Shown here one piece after another: positions 1-9,338 of a DNA stretch of 64,000 nucleotides (positions within the stretch are counted from its first letter, which is position 1; each line of letters starts with the position of its first letter). The notes beneath the pieces were generated by a model. That model ran no database searches. It saw only the letters and a program-made list of their open reading frames with translations, and was not told the origin of the DNA. The translations under genes were made by a program, and so were the position numbers. Location of the stretch: contig NZ_SUNH01000010.1 in NCBI RefSeq assembly GCF_005048265.1, positions 62,001 through 126,000 of the forward strand, given 5' to 3'. The DNA is from Paracoccus hibiscisoli (GTDB taxonomy: Bacteria; Pseudomonadota; Alphaproteobacteria; Rhodobacterales; Rhodobacteraceae).

Positions 1-735
1 GCGCGTGACGCCCAGCTGTCCCATGACCGCGTGGCCGAGCAGAGCTTTCTGCAGCATGCGGAGCATTACACCCGCATGCTGGGCGAGGCGAACCGCGAGA
101 TGGCCGAACGTCAGGGCCAGGGCCGCAGCGACGACGACTATCAAAGCAGCATGGGCGGCCACGGCTATCACCAGGGCGGCAACGGGGGCCAGAACGGCAA
201 CCGCGACCATCAGGGCGACGGCCAGCGCCATGCCGACCAGGGCCAGCATGGCAATCGCGACAGCCAAGGCGACAACCAGCGCCGTGACGGCAATCGCGAC
301 AACCAGGGCGACGGTCAGCGCCGCGACCAGCAGAACCGCGACAACCAGGGCGGCAACCAGCGCCGCGATGGCAACCGCGATGGTCAGGGAAACCGCGATG
401 GCCAAGGCCAGGGCGACGGCAACCAGCGCCGCGATCAGCAGCCGCGTGAGCAGCAGCCCCGCGAACCGCGTCAGGACCGTGTCGAGGCGCCGCGCGACGA
501 GATCCAGCCCAGCCTGCCCGAGGTGATCGTCTCGACCGCCGAGGATCAGGGCGCGCCGATCAGCACCCCCGAGGCCGAGGCCGCCCCCAAGCCCGCGCGC
601 AGCCGCACCCCGCGCAGCCGCGCGCCCCGGCCCGCGCCCGCCGAAGGCGAGGCCGCACCCGACGCGCCCGCAGCCCCGGTCCGCAGCCGCCGCAAGCCGG
701 CCCCCGCCGCCCCGCGCGAGGGCGAGCAGGACTGA
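1..735 (+). CDS. DUF4167 domain protein, 5' end outside window
   Basis: The frame is open from base 1, so the N-terminus lies outside the window. The first visible residues (ARDAQLSHDRV...FLQHAEHYTRM) are the end of the DUF4167 domain, a short alphaproteobacterial domain of unknown function, often thought to be nucleic-acid associated. After it come about 100 residues of Asn/Gln/Arg/Gly/Asp-rich imperfect repeats (units like GNRDNQGDGQRRD), then an Ala/Pro-rich tail with Arg-Ser clusters. This low-complexity part is probably disordered and could bind RNA, which is inference. A strong terminator follows the stop by 24 bases. GTG at 31 is in frame but would cut the domain. Confidence 0.8.
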   Translation, partial: ARDAQLSHDRVAEQSFLQHAEHYTRMLGEANREMAERQGQGRSDDDYQSSMGGHGYHQGGNGGQNGNRDHQGDGQRHADQGQHGNRDSQGDNQRRDGNRDNQGDGQRRDQQNRDNQGGNQRRDGNRDGQGNRDGQGQGDGNQRRDQQPREQQPREPRQDRVEAPRDEIQPSLPEVIVSTAEDQGAPISTPEAEAAPKPARSRTPRSRAPRPAPAEGEAAPDAPAAPVRSRRKPAPAAPREGEQD

Positions 736-759
736 TCCTGCAGACCCCGAAACCGGACA

Positions 760-784
760 GGGCGCGCCAATGGCGCGCCCTTTT
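760..784 (+). terminator. intrinsic terminator of the DUF4167 gene
   Basis: Perfect 9-bp stem (GGGCGCGCC / GGCGCGCCC) with a 3-base loop followed by TTTT, 24 bases after the stop codon. Confidence 0.85.
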
Positions 785-1457
785 CCATTCCGGGTCCCTG
801 GCGCCGGAATGCGCCCCTATCCGCCTTCCCTGATCCGGTGTCGGGTGGGTCCCCCCGCGCTATCCGCATGGTAAACGCGCTCCTGACACCGACCAGATAG
901 CATTTTGATTGCCGGTCTGGTCATGGCGGCTCGCCCCTGACGGGCGGCTCATGGTGATGCGCGCCCTGACTGGTAATCTCGCGTCGTTGAGAAACCCGCA
1001 ACGCGGAACCCTCCGCCGCCCGTCCTCCGTATCGCCAGCCTCTGCTCGACACCCCGCCCGGCTCCCTCCAAAGCTCAGCGTTCTGCCGAACGGGATGAGG
1101 TCATCGCGGCGGCATGGCCGATCATTGTCAGATGCGTCGGAAAGGCTGTGCCCTTAGCGAGTATGCGCGACGGGGCGGTGGGTTGGGAGGGTCTTCCCGT
1201 CAATCCCGGTTCGCGTGTGCTTGGCATGCCCGCCTGTTCCGGTCCGCCTTCCGCCTTCCGCCGCCGGAGATTGAGGAGCTTATCGCGGGGGCGGTGCCAT
1301 GATCAGTCCTGGATCCGTCCTTCGGACGGAAACCCGACCCGACCTGCCGCCTGATAACACCCCGGACCAGCGTGGGAGCGCAGACCGCCCCCCTGTCGCC
1401 GTTGGGTCCGCGCATGGGGAATCATCGCGCGGGGGGATGCTGCGGATCAGTCAGCGT
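785..1457. other. non-coding stretch without a convincing gene
   Basis: About 670 bases between the terminator and the 3' end of rsmA. Only short open frames exist (longest about 80 codons at 909-1157), with neither a good ribosome site nor a family I recognise. The end of a frame at 1114-1302 (LPPPEIEELIAGAV) faintly recalls the C-terminal region of serine recombinases, so a decayed mobile element is possible but not shown. A 7-bp hairpin (TCCGTCC TTC GGACGGA) lies at 1314-1330 without a T-run. Confidence 0.5.
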
Positions 1458-2297
1458 TCAGCGAGCGGCCTTCAAGGCGCGGGCCAGGGCGCAGAAGCGT
1501 TCCAGCTCGATCTCCTCGGCCCGGGCGGTGGGGGGGATGCCGACGCTGTCCAGCAGCGCCTCGATCTGCGGATGCAAGCCCTTGAGGCTGGCGCGCAGCA
1601 TCTTGCGGCGCTGGTTGAACCCCGCCCCGGTGATCTGCGACAGCACTGCCGCATCGGCCGGAAAGCGCGGCTGGGGCAGGGCGGTCAGGTGGACCACGGC
1701 GGAATGGACCTTGGGTGCGGGGACAAAGGCCTCGGGCGGCAGGGACATCACGATCTGCGCGTCCGCCCGCCACTGCGCCAGCAGCGCCAGCCGGCCATAG
1801 GCCTTGGAGCCGGGGCGGGCGACGATGCGTTCGGCCACCTCGCGCTGGAACATCAGCGTCAGCGACTGCCAGAAGGGCGGCCAGTCCTTGGGTGTCAGCC
1901 AGCGGATCAGCAGTTCCGTGCCGACATTGTAGGGCAGGTTCGCGGCCACCCGGATCGGCGGCGTCAGATGCGCCAGCGGGTCGATCTGCAGCGCGTCGCC
2001 GGTGATGACCGTCAGGCGGCCCGGATAGGCCTCGGCGATCTGTTCCAGCGCGGGCAGGGCGCGCGGGTCCTTTTCGATGGCCAGCACATGGCGCGCGCCG
2101 CAGGCGAGGAGGCCGCGGGTCAGCCCGCCGGGGCCGGGCCCGACCTCCAGCACGTCGCAGCCGGTCAGGTCGCCCGCCTGCCGCGCGATCTTGTGCGTCA
2201 GGTTCAGGTCCAGCAGGAAGTTCTGGCCCAGCTGTTTCTTGGCGCGCAGGTCATGGGTCGCGATCACCTCGCGCAGGGGGGGGAGGTCGTCGATCAT
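1458..2297 (-). CDS. rsmA: 16S rRNA (adenine1518/1519-N6) dimethyltransferase RsmA
   Basis: Dimethylates two adjacent adenines in the 3'-terminal hairpin of 16S rRNA during 30S assembly, using S-adenosylmethionine; loss gives kasugamycin resistance in other bacteria. The 279-residue protein has the family opening [11 protein letters not shown] (20-30), SAM motif [11 protein letters not shown] (51-60), the acidic AIEKD (73-77) and the catalytic NLPYN motif (120-124). It is the last gene of the lptF-lptG-lptD-surA-pdxA-rsmA run; its ATG overlaps the pdxA stop in an ATGA, which fixes the start. The neighbourhood surA-pdxA-rsmA is conserved in proteobacteria. Confidence 0.96.
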   Translation of the reverse strand: MIDDLPPLREVIATHDLRAKKQLGQNFLLDLNLTHKIARQAGDLTGCDVLEVGPGPGGLTRGLLACGARHVLAIEKDPRALPALEQIAEAYPGRLTVITGDALQIDPLAHLTPPIRVAANLPYNVGTELLIRWLTPKDWPPFWQSLTLMFQREVAERIVARPGSKAYGRLALLAQWRADAQIVMSLPPEAFVPAPKVHSAVVHLTALPQPRFPADAAVLSQITGAGFNQRRKMLRASLKGLHPQIEALLDSVGIPPTARAEEIELERFCALARALKAAR

Positions 2298-3325
2298 GGT
2301 GCCTTGCCGAAGGCCGGGGGCATTCTGCCCCCAGACCCCCTGAGGATATTTTCGTGAAGAAGAAGCGCGCGGGCGGTGGCCATGTCGGCGGCCAGGCGCA
2401 GGGCGGCGATGGTAGAGGAGGGGTCGGCCAGGCCCTTGCCCGCGATGTCGAAGGCGGTGCCGTGATCGGGCGAGGTGCGGATGAAGGGCAGGCCGAGCGT
2501 CACGTTCACGCCGCCGTCGAAATCCAGCGTCTTGATGGGGATCAGGCCCTGGTCGTGATAGCAGGCGATGGCCGCGTCATAGCGCGCCCGCGCCGGGGCG
2601 TGGAACATCGTGTCGGCGGGGTGGGGGCCGGTGACGTGCAGCCCTTCGGCGCGCAGGCGGGCGATCAGGGGGGCGATCAGGTCGCGGTCCTGGGTGCCCA
2701 TCATGCCGCCTTCGCCCGCATGGGGGTTCAGGCCCGCGACCGAGATGCGCGGCGCGGGCAGGCCGAAGTCGCGGATCAGCGCGGCATGGGTCAGGCGGAT
2801 CGCCTGTTCCAGCGCCTGTTCGGTCAGGGCTGTGGGCACGTCCGCCAGCGGGATGTGGATCGTCGCGGGCACCACCCGGCAGGGCGGCGTCACCGTGGTC
2901 GAGGCCAGCATCATCGCCACCGGCACGTCGCCCGCCAGATGCGCCAGGAACTCGGTATGGCCCGGAAAGGCGAAGCCCGCGCCGCGGATCAGGGCCTCCT
3001 TGCTGATGGGGGCGGTGCAGATCGCGGCGACCTGGCCCGTCATGGCCAGATCGACCGCGCGGGCGATCACCGCGATCACGTCCGCCGCATGGGCGGGATC
3101 GGGGCGGCCGGGCGTGGCGGGGCCCGCGAAATCGTGGCGCAGGACCGGCAGGTGCCCGGGGGTCACCGCATCGTCGGGCGCCGCGACCTGGGTCCAGAGC
3201 GCGCCCTGGGGCAGGTGGCGCGGATCGCCCAGCCAGACGATATCGGCGCCCGCAGCCAGGGCCAGGGGCGCCAGTTCCGGCCCGACGCCCGCCGGTTCGC
3301 CGCAGGTCAGCAGGATGCGCGCCAT
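2294..3325 (-). CDS. pdxA: 4-hydroxythreonine-4-phosphate dehydrogenase PdxA
   Basis: Oxidises 4-phosphohydroxy-L-threonine in pyridoxal phosphate synthesis (DXP-dependent route). Family signatures seen: substrate/metal histidines in GHTEF (122-126), NPHAGEGG (200-207), [11 protein letters not shown] (255-265) and [13 protein letters not shown] (284-296). Its start ATG overlaps the surA stop by one base. The protein has 343 residues, about 15 more than the E. coli enzyme; residues from about 321 ([10 protein letters not shown]...) to the end are encoded by a dispersed intergenic repeat at 2316-2365, so this tail is probably not part of the folded enzyme. Confidence 0.96.
   Translation of the reverse strand: MARILLTCGEPAGVGPELAPLALAAGADIVWLGDPRHLPQGALWTQVAAPDDAVTPGHLPVLRHDFAGPATPGRPDPAHAADVIAVIARAVDLAMTGQVAAICTAPISKEALIRGAGFAFPGHTEFLAHLAGDVPVAMMLASTTVTPPCRVVPATIHIPLADVPTALTEQALEQAIRLTHAALIRDFGLPAPRISVAGLNPHAGEGGMMGTQDRDLIAPLIARLRAEGLHVTGPHPADTMFHAPARARYDAAIACYHDQGLIPIKTLDFDGGVNVTLGLPFIRTSPDHGTAFDIAGKGLADPSSTIAALRLAADMATARALLLHENILRGSGGRMPPAFGKAP
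2316..2365 (+). repeat. dispersed hairpin/GATATTT repeat, copy 1
   Basis: A hairpin GGGGGC-ATTCT-GCCCCC (2316-2332), then AGACCCCC and the tail GGATATTTTCGTGAAGAAGA ending in AG. The same architecture occurs at 26991, 60154 (minus) and 62203. This copy lies inside the 3' end of pdxA and runs opposite to it, so it is translated as the extra C-terminal tail of PdxA. Confidence 0.75.
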
Positions 3326-4593
3326 CAGGGCCGCCGGATGATCGCGTCGGCGCGCAGATCGGCCAGCAGACCTTCGGCGGCGGTGTTGATGCGCGTGTTG
3401 AACAACCGGTCGCGGACCTGATCGCGGGTGGGGATGCCGGGGGTCGCGGATTGCGGGATGGCGGCCTCGACCCCGTCATCGGGCAGGGCGGTGGTGGCGA
3501 CCTGGGGCTGGGCGGCCAGGGCGGTCTGGCGCGAACACAGCATCACCAGATCGGCCCCCGCACCTGCGGGGATCACCCCGGCCTCGTCCGCGTCCAGCGA
3601 GGCCAGCCGCGCGGCGATGCCCTGCGGGATCGCGCCTTGGGACGCGGTCTGGCGCTGGACCTGCGGGGCGGCGTCGCCCGCCTGCACATAGAGGTCGTCG
3701 CAATTGCGCACCCGCGCGGCCAGCGCAGCCGCGTCACCGGCCGATGCCAGGCGCAGCGTCATGTAATCCAGCACCTGCTCGCGCGCGCCGGGACGCAGCG
3801 TGCCCTGTGCGTCGCGCAGATGGAACAGCACCACCGCGCCCTCGACGGGCAGGGCCTGCGTGGTCTGGCCGGGCTGCAGCGCGGTGATGATCGGGCGCAG
3901 GCTGGGCGGCAGGTTGTCCAGGGCTAGCATCTCCAGCCGGCCGCCCGCCTCGGCCGAGGGCACGGCCGAATATTGCCGCGCGGCTTCGGCGAATTGCGCC
4001 TCGGTCGGGCGCGAGGCCGAGATACGCTCGGCCAGCTGCAGGGCTTGCGCCTCCTGGCCCGGGGGCGCGGGGATGATCAGCTCGGACAACAGGACGCGGT
4101 CGATGATCGGGGTCTCGATCACGCGCTGCAGCTCCTGGTCGACCTCTGCATCGGTGATGGTCACGCGGGCCAGCAGGCGGGCGCGCACGACCTCGCGCCA
4201 GACGGTGCCGGCCTCGACGAAATCGCGGAACACGCCGTCCTCGACGCCCGCGCGTTCCAGCTGGGCGATGAAGCCCGCAGCGTCCAGCCCGGCGCGGCCG
4301 GCGAATTCCTCCAGCCCCGCCTGCAGCCCCTCGGGGGTGATCTCGACGCCGATCTGGCGGGCGGCCTGCACGCGCAGGCGGTCGTCGATCAGCGCCTGTT
4401 CGGCGGCCGCGGCGCTGGCATCGGGGGCACCGATCACGCGCATGAACCGCATCCGCTGATCCACCTCATAGCGGGTCACGGCGCTGTCGTTCACATAGAC
4501 CACCGGTGCGAACAGGTTCTGCGCCAGCGCGGGCGCGCCTGCACCCGTGGCGATCACCGCCGCCAAGGCGATACCCGAAAGGAAATGCCGCAT
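3325..4593 (-). CDS. surA: periplasmic peptidylprolyl isomerase / chaperone SurA
   Basis: Periplasmic chaperone with a parvulin-type PPIase region that escorts outer-membrane proteins such as LptD to the BAM complex. The protein starts MRHFLSGIALAAVIATGAGA with cleavage likely after PALA, followed by a SurA N-terminal domain (NDSAVTRYEVDQRM) and a parvulin-like stretch (LLSELII...GGRLEMLALDNLPPSL). The open frame extends 60 codons upstream into lptD without homology. I chose ATG 4593 because GAGGG lies 5 bases before it; the adjacent ATG at 4596 is nearly equivalent. It lies between lptD and pdxA, as in many proteobacteria. Confidence 0.9.
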   Translation of the reverse strand: MRHFLSGIALAAVIATGAGAPALAQNLFAPVVYVNDSAVTRYEVDQRMRFMRVIGAPDASAAAAEQALIDDRLRVQAARQIGVEITPEGLQAGLEEFAGRAGLDAAGFIAQLERAGVEDGVFRDFVEAGTVWREVVRARLLARVTITDAEVDQELQRVIETPIIDRVLLSELIIPAPPGQEAQALQLAERISASRPTEAQFAEAARQYSAVPSAEAGGRLEMLALDNLPPSLRPIITALQPGQTTQALPVEGAVVLFHLRDAQGTLRPGAREQVLDYMTLRLASAGDAAALAARVRNCDDLYVQAGDAAPQVQRQTASQGAIPQGIAARLASLDADEAGVIPAGAGADLVMLCSRQTALAAQPQVATTALPDDGVEAAIPQSATPGIPTRDQVRDRLFNTRINTAAEGLLADLRADAIIRRP

Positions 4594-4622
4594 CATAGCC
4601 CTCGTTCGTTGCGATCTGCAGG

Positions 4623-6995
4623 TTAGCGCATGCAGCTGCGGCGCGCCACCGTGCCCCGCGCCTGTTCTTGGGTGCCGAAACCGCCCAGGCGGACCGACAG
4701 GTCCAGGCTGGTCTCGGCGCGCAGCAGGTCGGAACTGCTGAAGCGCCGCGACAGGCCGGTCTCCACCGTGATGCATTCGTTGCGATAGCTGACCTGCAGC
4801 CCCGCCCGCTGCGCCCGGTCGGCGGAAAAGTCATAGCGCGTCTGGGCCTCGCCCCACCAGCCCGGCGCGATCTGCCAGCCGATATTGGCGGCCAGTTCGC
4901 TGGCATCGACGTCGCGGCCCTCGTCCTCGTCGCGGTCGATCCAGATGTATCCCGCCGACAGCTGCAGGTCGGTGCGCAGCCAGCCCACCCGCAGCTCGTT
5001 GCGCGAGATGGCGAATTCGTCGTCGAACAGCGCCCGGTTGGCCACCGCCAGCCCCGCGCCGTTGTCGTAATGCGCCGCCAGCAGCCAGTCGGAGCTGCGC
5101 CCGCCCAGGGGGCTGTCGGGGGCGAAATTGTCGGCCGCCCGCGCGCGCAGCACCCGGCCGCCGGTCACGCCCAGGGACCAGCCGGTCGGGTCGATCCGCG
5201 TCCAGGTCGCGCCGATATTGGCGCGCAGCCCGGTCTCGCGCACGTCCCAGCCCGGAAAGCGGTTGTCGGAAAACAGGTTGCCCTCGTCGAACTCGATCAG
5301 GCGGCTGTCCTCGTTGGGGATGTCCTCGTCGCGGCCGCGGGGCGAATACAGCACCTGGATCACGGGTTCCACCAGATGGGTGGCCCCGCCCGCGCCGCCC
5401 GCCAGCGGCCAGCGCAGCTCGACACCCACCTGCGGATCGACGCGGGTGACCAGCTGCTCGAACCGGTCGTCCTGGGCGATGCGGTACAGGTCCGCATCCA
5501 GCCCGGCCAGCCCCGCCGCGACCACCCCCCCGGGCAGGATCTGGCTGCGCCGCCAGTCGATGCCGACCGACCCGCGCGCCACGTCGCGCCCGATCCGGTC
5601 CGTGTTCGACGGGCGCCTATGCGCATGGACCGACCATTCCAGCAGCGCCTCGCCGCCGATCAGGGCGGGGGTGGTGCGGCGCAGCCAGATCGCATCGGCC
5701 ACCTGCGCCGGAGAGGTCGCGTTATCTTCATCTTCGCGCAGCGATTCGTAATTGCCGACCCGGCCCCAGAACAGCTTGTCGCGGCGCACGCGCTCGACCG
5801 AGACGCCGCTCCACAGCCGGTCGGCGCCGGTCACCCCGTAATCCAGCAGATAGGCCCGGTCGGATGCGCGCTGCACCTGCAGCCCCAGCCGATAATCGCG
5901 CGGCAGCAGGAACTGGCCGGTGCCGAACAGATAGCCGCGCGTCTCTCCGGGGCGCAGGTCGTCGCGGCTGACCGCGCCGTTCACCTCCACCGCGCCATTG
6001 GCAAAGGCCTGGCGATAGCGCGCCTCCAGCGTGGTGGTGCGGTTGGCGGCCAGATAGGGCGTCAGCGTCAGGTCGGCCTGATCGCCAAGCGTCTGGAAAT
6101 AGGGCAGCTTGACCCCGAACCCCAGGCCCGAGGTCGTGCGGATCTCGGGGCGCAGCAGGCCCGATCGGCGGTCGACCGTGGGGTCGGGGGCGGTCACGCG
6201 AAACGGCGCATAGGCCAGCGGCACGCCCAGGGCGCGGAATTGCGGGCGATCAAAGGTGATTTCGCGCGTTTCCGCATCATGGGTGATGGTCCGGGCGCGG
6301 ATCTCCCACAGGGGGCGGGGGTCCTCGGCGCAGATGCGGCAGGACGAGGCGACCACATTGGTCATCTCGGTGATGCGGCCCGCCTCGCGCCGTTCCAGCC
6401 GGGTCGAGGCCAGCTGCAATTCCCGCGCCAGAACCAGCCGCGCGCCCAGCACGATGCCGTCCTGCAACGCACGGTCCAGCTGGGCGCTGTCCGCCACCAG
6501 CACCGCGTCGCGTTCGGGGTCGGTGCTGCCGGGGCGCGACAGGTGGATCGGGCCCTCGATGGTCAGATCGCCCGTCTCGCCGTCCACGGTGATGCGCGGC
6601 GCGACCAGGCGCGCGCCCTGATACCAGGCCACCACCCCGCCTGACGCGATCAGCGTGCCGCCCGCCTGAACCGTCACCGCATCGGCCAGCACCGTGGCCG
6701 CGCCAGATTGCGGGTCGGTGGGCCGGTCGCCCGGCAGGGTCAGCGTGGTGGCCGGGCTGGCCGTGGCGGGGTTCTGCGGCGTGGGGGTGCGGTCGCCCAC
6801 CGGGTTGCTGCCCAGGCTGTCGGATTCAGGCGCCAGCGCGGTGACACCGGCATCGGCCCGGCCCGTGGCGCCCGGCATGCCGCTGATCGCGCCCATGCTG
6901 CCCTGGTCCCAGGCGGTCTGGGCGGCCATCGGTCCAGCCAGCGCCAGCAATGCGGCCCCGGATGTCAGCGCCGTGGTGATGATGCGCAGGCTCAT
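4623..6995 (-). CDS. lptD: LPS-assembly outer-membrane protein LptD
   Basis: Beta-barrel translocon that inserts lipopolysaccharide into the outer leaflet of the outer membrane. The 790-residue protein has a signal peptide (about residues 1-26, ending PMAAQ), a linker rich in T, P and D, a periplasmic OstA/LptA-like domain (LADAVTVQAGGTLIASGGVV...), then a long barrel region. Cysteines occur near residue 215 (SCRIC) and near the C-terminus (NECITVE; SCMR), consistent with the inter-domain disulfides known in LptD. The start has GGGAGG 4 bases upstream and overlaps the lptG stop in an ATGA, so the genes are probably translationally coupled. Confidence 0.95.
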   Translation of the reverse strand: MSLRIITTALTSGAALLALAGPMAAQTAWDQGSMGAISGMPGATGRADAGVTALAPESDSLGSNPVGDRTPTPQNPATASPATTLTLPGDRPTDPQSGAATVLADAVTVQAGGTLIASGGVVAWYQGARLVAPRITVDGETGDLTIEGPIHLSRPGSTDPERDAVLVADSAQLDRALQDGIVLGARLVLARELQLASTRLERREAGRITEMTNVVASSCRICAEDPRPLWEIRARTITHDAETREITFDRPQFRALGVPLAYAPFRVTAPDPTVDRRSGLLRPEIRTTSGLGFGVKLPYFQTLGDQADLTLTPYLAANRTTTLEARYRQAFANGAVEVNGAVSRDDLRPGETRGYLFGTGQFLLPRDYRLGLQVQRASDRAYLLDYGVTGADRLWSGVSVERVRRDKLFWGRVGNYESLREDEDNATSPAQVADAIWLRRTTPALIGGEALLEWSVHAHRRPSNTDRIGRDVARGSVGIDWRRSQILPGGVVAAGLAGLDADLYRIAQDDRFEQLVTRVDPQVGVELRWPLAGGAGGATHLVEPVIQVLYSPRGRDEDIPNEDSRLIEFDEGNLFSDNRFPGWDVRETGLRANIGATWTRIDPTGWSLGVTGGRVLRARAADNFAPDSPLGGRSSDWLLAAHYDNGAGLAVANRALFDDEFAISRNELRVGWLRTDLQLSAGYIWIDRDEDEGRDVDASELAANIGWQIAPGWWGEAQTRYDFSADRAQRAGLQVSYRNECITVETGLSRRFSSSDLLRAETSLDLSVRLGGFGTQEQARGTVARRSCMR

Positions 6996-8101
6996 CCGTC
7001 CTCCCGTCTCAGGATCAGTCCCAGGGCCAGCATCATGCCGACCAGAGGCGGCGTCCAGGCCGCCATCGCGGCGGGGATCTGCCCGTTATCGCCCAGAACC
7101 TGCGCCAGGTTGCGCAGAAAGAACAGCGCGATCCCCGCGCCAAAGGCCAGCAGGACGGCGGTGCCGCTGTTGCGCCCGCGCATGTGCTGCATGGTAAAGG
7201 CGGCGGCGATCATCACCATCGCGGCCATCAGGAAGGGGCGGGCCAGCTCCATCTGGAACCAGACCTTGTGGCGCGCGGCGGAAAAGCCCGCCCGCTCCAG
7301 CCCGGCGATAAAGGCGGGCAGCTGCCAGACCGGCACCGAATCGGGCCGGCCAAAGCCGTCGCGAATGCGCTGCGCCGTCAGATCGGAGGCCAGCGTCATT
7401 GCCGCATGCCGGGTGACGGCGGCCATCGGGTTCGGGCGGTCCAGCGGGAAGTCGCTGACCTCGCGCAGGTCCCAGGCACCGGGCGTCAGGCGGGCCTCGC
7501 GCGCCTCGATGCGGCGGACGGGCCCGGCCTCGGCGTCGAACACCAGAAAGCTGGCATCATACAGCGTCACGGCATCGGGGCTGGCGCGGCGGGCGCGGAT
7601 CACGATCTGCCCCGATTCGCGGCCGTTCTGCTGCATCCCCTGACGCAGCCAGACGGCGCTGTCGCCCAGGCTGACGGTCTGGCTGCCGCCCCGGTCGATC
7701 CCCGCGACCGCATCGTCGTAAAGCGACCCCGTCACCGCCACCAGCGGGTTCAAAAGCCCCACCGCCAGCACGCCGACCAGCGCCGCCGCCGCCGCCGGCG
7801 CCCGGATCACCCGCAGCCCCGACCGCCCCGACGCGCGGATCGCCACCATCTCGCTGCTGCGGGCCAGGCCCAGGAACAGCGCGATCCCCGCCAGCACCGT
7901 CATCAGCGGCAGGATCGAATAGAAACTGCCCGCGATGTTCAGCCCGGCCAGTTCCGCAGCCCCGCCCAGGCCCAGGCCGCGGCCCGAAAAGCGGCGGATC
8001 ATCTCGATCATGTCGATCAGGAACAGGATCAGCAGGAACACCCCGGCGATCATCACGAACCCGCGCAGGAACCGCCGCGCGACATAGCTGGCCAGGATCA
8101 T
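6992..8101 (-). CDS. lptG: LPS export ABC transporter permease LptG
   Basis: Inner-membrane permease that with LptF and LptB extracts lipopolysaccharide and passes it to LptC. It starts MILASYVARRFLRGFVMIAG, with N-terminal membrane segments, a periplasmic jellyroll-like middle and C-terminal segments (FLMAAMVMIAAAFTM...). About 369 residues, normal for the YjgP/YjgQ family. The reading frame is open further upstream inside lptF, but ATG 8101 overlaps the lptF stop in an ATGA and begins at the family's usual point. Confidence 0.95.
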   Translation of the reverse strand: MILASYVARRFLRGFVMIAGVFLLILFLIDMIEMIRRFSGRGLGLGGAAELAGLNIAGSFYSILPLMTVLAGIALFLGLARSSEMVAIRASGRSGLRVIRAPAAAAALVGVLAVGLLNPLVAVTGSLYDDAVAGIDRGGSQTVSLGDSAVWLRQGMQQNGRESGQIVIRARRASPDAVTLYDASFLVFDAEAGPVRRIEAREARLTPGAWDLREVSDFPLDRPNPMAAVTRHAAMTLASDLTAQRIRDGFGRPDSVPVWQLPAFIAGLERAGFSAARHKVWFQMELARPFLMAAMVMIAAAFTMQHMRGRNSGTAVLLAFGAGIALFFLRNLAQVLGDNGQIPAAMAAWTPPLVGMMLALGLILRREDG

Positions 8102-9231
8102 GCCCGCGCCCCCCCGCCGGACCCGCGCGGCCCACGCGGTCGCGCGGCCAGCCACAGCAGCGCCGCGCACAGCGCCGCGCCAAAGACCGCCGGCAGATAC
8201 AACAGCGGCCACAGCCCCGCATCGCGCCCGACCTGATTGGCGGCGGCATTGGACAGGAACTGCACCGCGATCAGCCCCAGGATCGCCCAGCCAACCTGCC
8301 GCCACACCCCAAAGCGCGAAAACCCGCCGATCATCAGCGTGGCGAAACCCAACATCGCGGCAATGGGCGACAGCAGGGGCTGCGCCAGCCGCTCATGCGC
8401 CTCGCGCCGCGCGTCGCCCGCGCTGGCGCCCGTGGCCTCCAGCAGGGCAGGCGGCGCGGCCAGCAGCGTGGTCGTGCCGAAATCGCGCAGATCGCGCCGC
8501 CGGTCACCGCCGCCTGCGAACATCGCCCCGATGTCATAGCTGAACTCGGCAAAGCGCGTCACCGCCAGGGCCGGGCCATCGGTGCCGGGGCGCAGGGTCT
8601 GGGCCATCCCCTCCAGCAGGATCAGCACCGGGCCGGTGTCGTTGCGCACCACCAGCGCCTCGCGGGCGGTATAGGTGACGGTCTGCGCCGGGTCGCGCCC
8701 GTCCTCGATGAACAGATCCAGCAGGCGGCCGTCGCCCGCCACGTCGCGGATGAACAGCGTCACCCGCTGGCCGGGATACTGAAAGCTGCCGGGGCGCAGG
8801 AACTGCGCGGTCACGTTCTCGGCGATCTCGGCGGACCGGTCAGCCAGCCGCGCCCGTGCCATCGGCACCAGCCCGTGGACCAGCACCGCCACCATCACCC
8901 CCACGAAGACGCCAAAGATCAGCACCGGCCGCGCCAGCCGCCAGGGCCCCAGCCCCGCCGCATGCATCGCCACCAGCTCGGATTCCCCGGACAGGCGGTT
9001 CGTGCCATAGGCCGTCGCCGCGAAGGCCGCCACCGGCAGCACGACCGAGATCACCAAAGGCAGTGTCAGCGCCGTGAACTCCAGCACCACCAGCGCGGTC
9101 TGGCCGTCATTCAGCAGGTCGTCGAACAGGCTGACCGCCCGGTTGATCCAATAGACCGACACCAGCACCAGCGCAAAAAAGCCGAACAGCGTCAGCAGCT
9201 GCGCAAGGATATAGCGGTCGATCCGGGGCAT
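8098..9231 (-). CDS. lptF: LPS export ABC transporter permease LptF
   Basis: Partner permease of LptG in the Lpt bridge. The 377-residue protein opens MPRIDRYILAQLLTLFGFFA (first membrane helix), has the family motif SGESELVAMHAAGLGP at about 81-96 and four further hydrophobic C-terminal helices. It is the first gene of the minus-strand envelope operon; the 107-base gap to divergent pepA should hold its promoter, though I could not pick one with confidence. Confidence 0.95.
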   Translation of the reverse strand: MPRIDRYILAQLLTLFGFFALVLVSVYWINRAVSLFDDLLNDGQTALVVLEFTALTLPLVISVVLPVAAFAATAYGTNRLSGESELVAMHAAGLGPWRLARPVLIFGVFVGVMVAVLVHGLVPMARARLADRSAEIAENVTAQFLRPGSFQYPGQRVTLFIRDVAGDGRLLDLFIEDGRDPAQTVTYTAREALVVRNDTGPVLILLEGMAQTLRPGTDGPALAVTRFAEFSYDIGAMFAGGGDRRRDLRDFGTTTLLAAPPALLEATGASAGDARREAHERLAQPLLSPIAAMLGFATLMIGGFSRFGVWRQVGWAILGLIAVQFLSNAAANQVGRDAGLWPLLYLPAVFGAALCAALLWLAARPRGPRGSGGGARA

Positions 9232-9338
9232 GGGGGGCCTTCATGCGTGACGTTCCGTCCTGCTTAGCGGCAAGGGCGGCTCTGGAAAAGGGCCGGACGG
9301 GGGTCTAGGGTCACCCGCAACCAGACGTGAGGACCACC

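Noticed and set aside
121-470. Regularly repeated ~30-base units that look CRISPR-like at first sight
   Set aside because: Units are imperfect, in frame, of multiple-of-three length, with no unique spacers; they encode the Asn/Gln/Arg low-complexity part of the DUF4167 protein.
1114-1302. Possible serine-recombinase remnant
   Set aside because: Only about 14 residues at the end of a short frame are suggestive and no catalytic or zinc-ribbon part is seen, so it is not called as a pseudogene.
4668-6644. Very long open frame (658 codons) antisense to lptD; similar ones at 41223-43664, 14174-16126, 1299-2357 and 32228-32917
   Set aside because: High G+C sequence leaves shadow frames open opposite real genes. 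They are rich in Arg, Gly, Gln and His, have no domains, and the other strand carries clear homologues.
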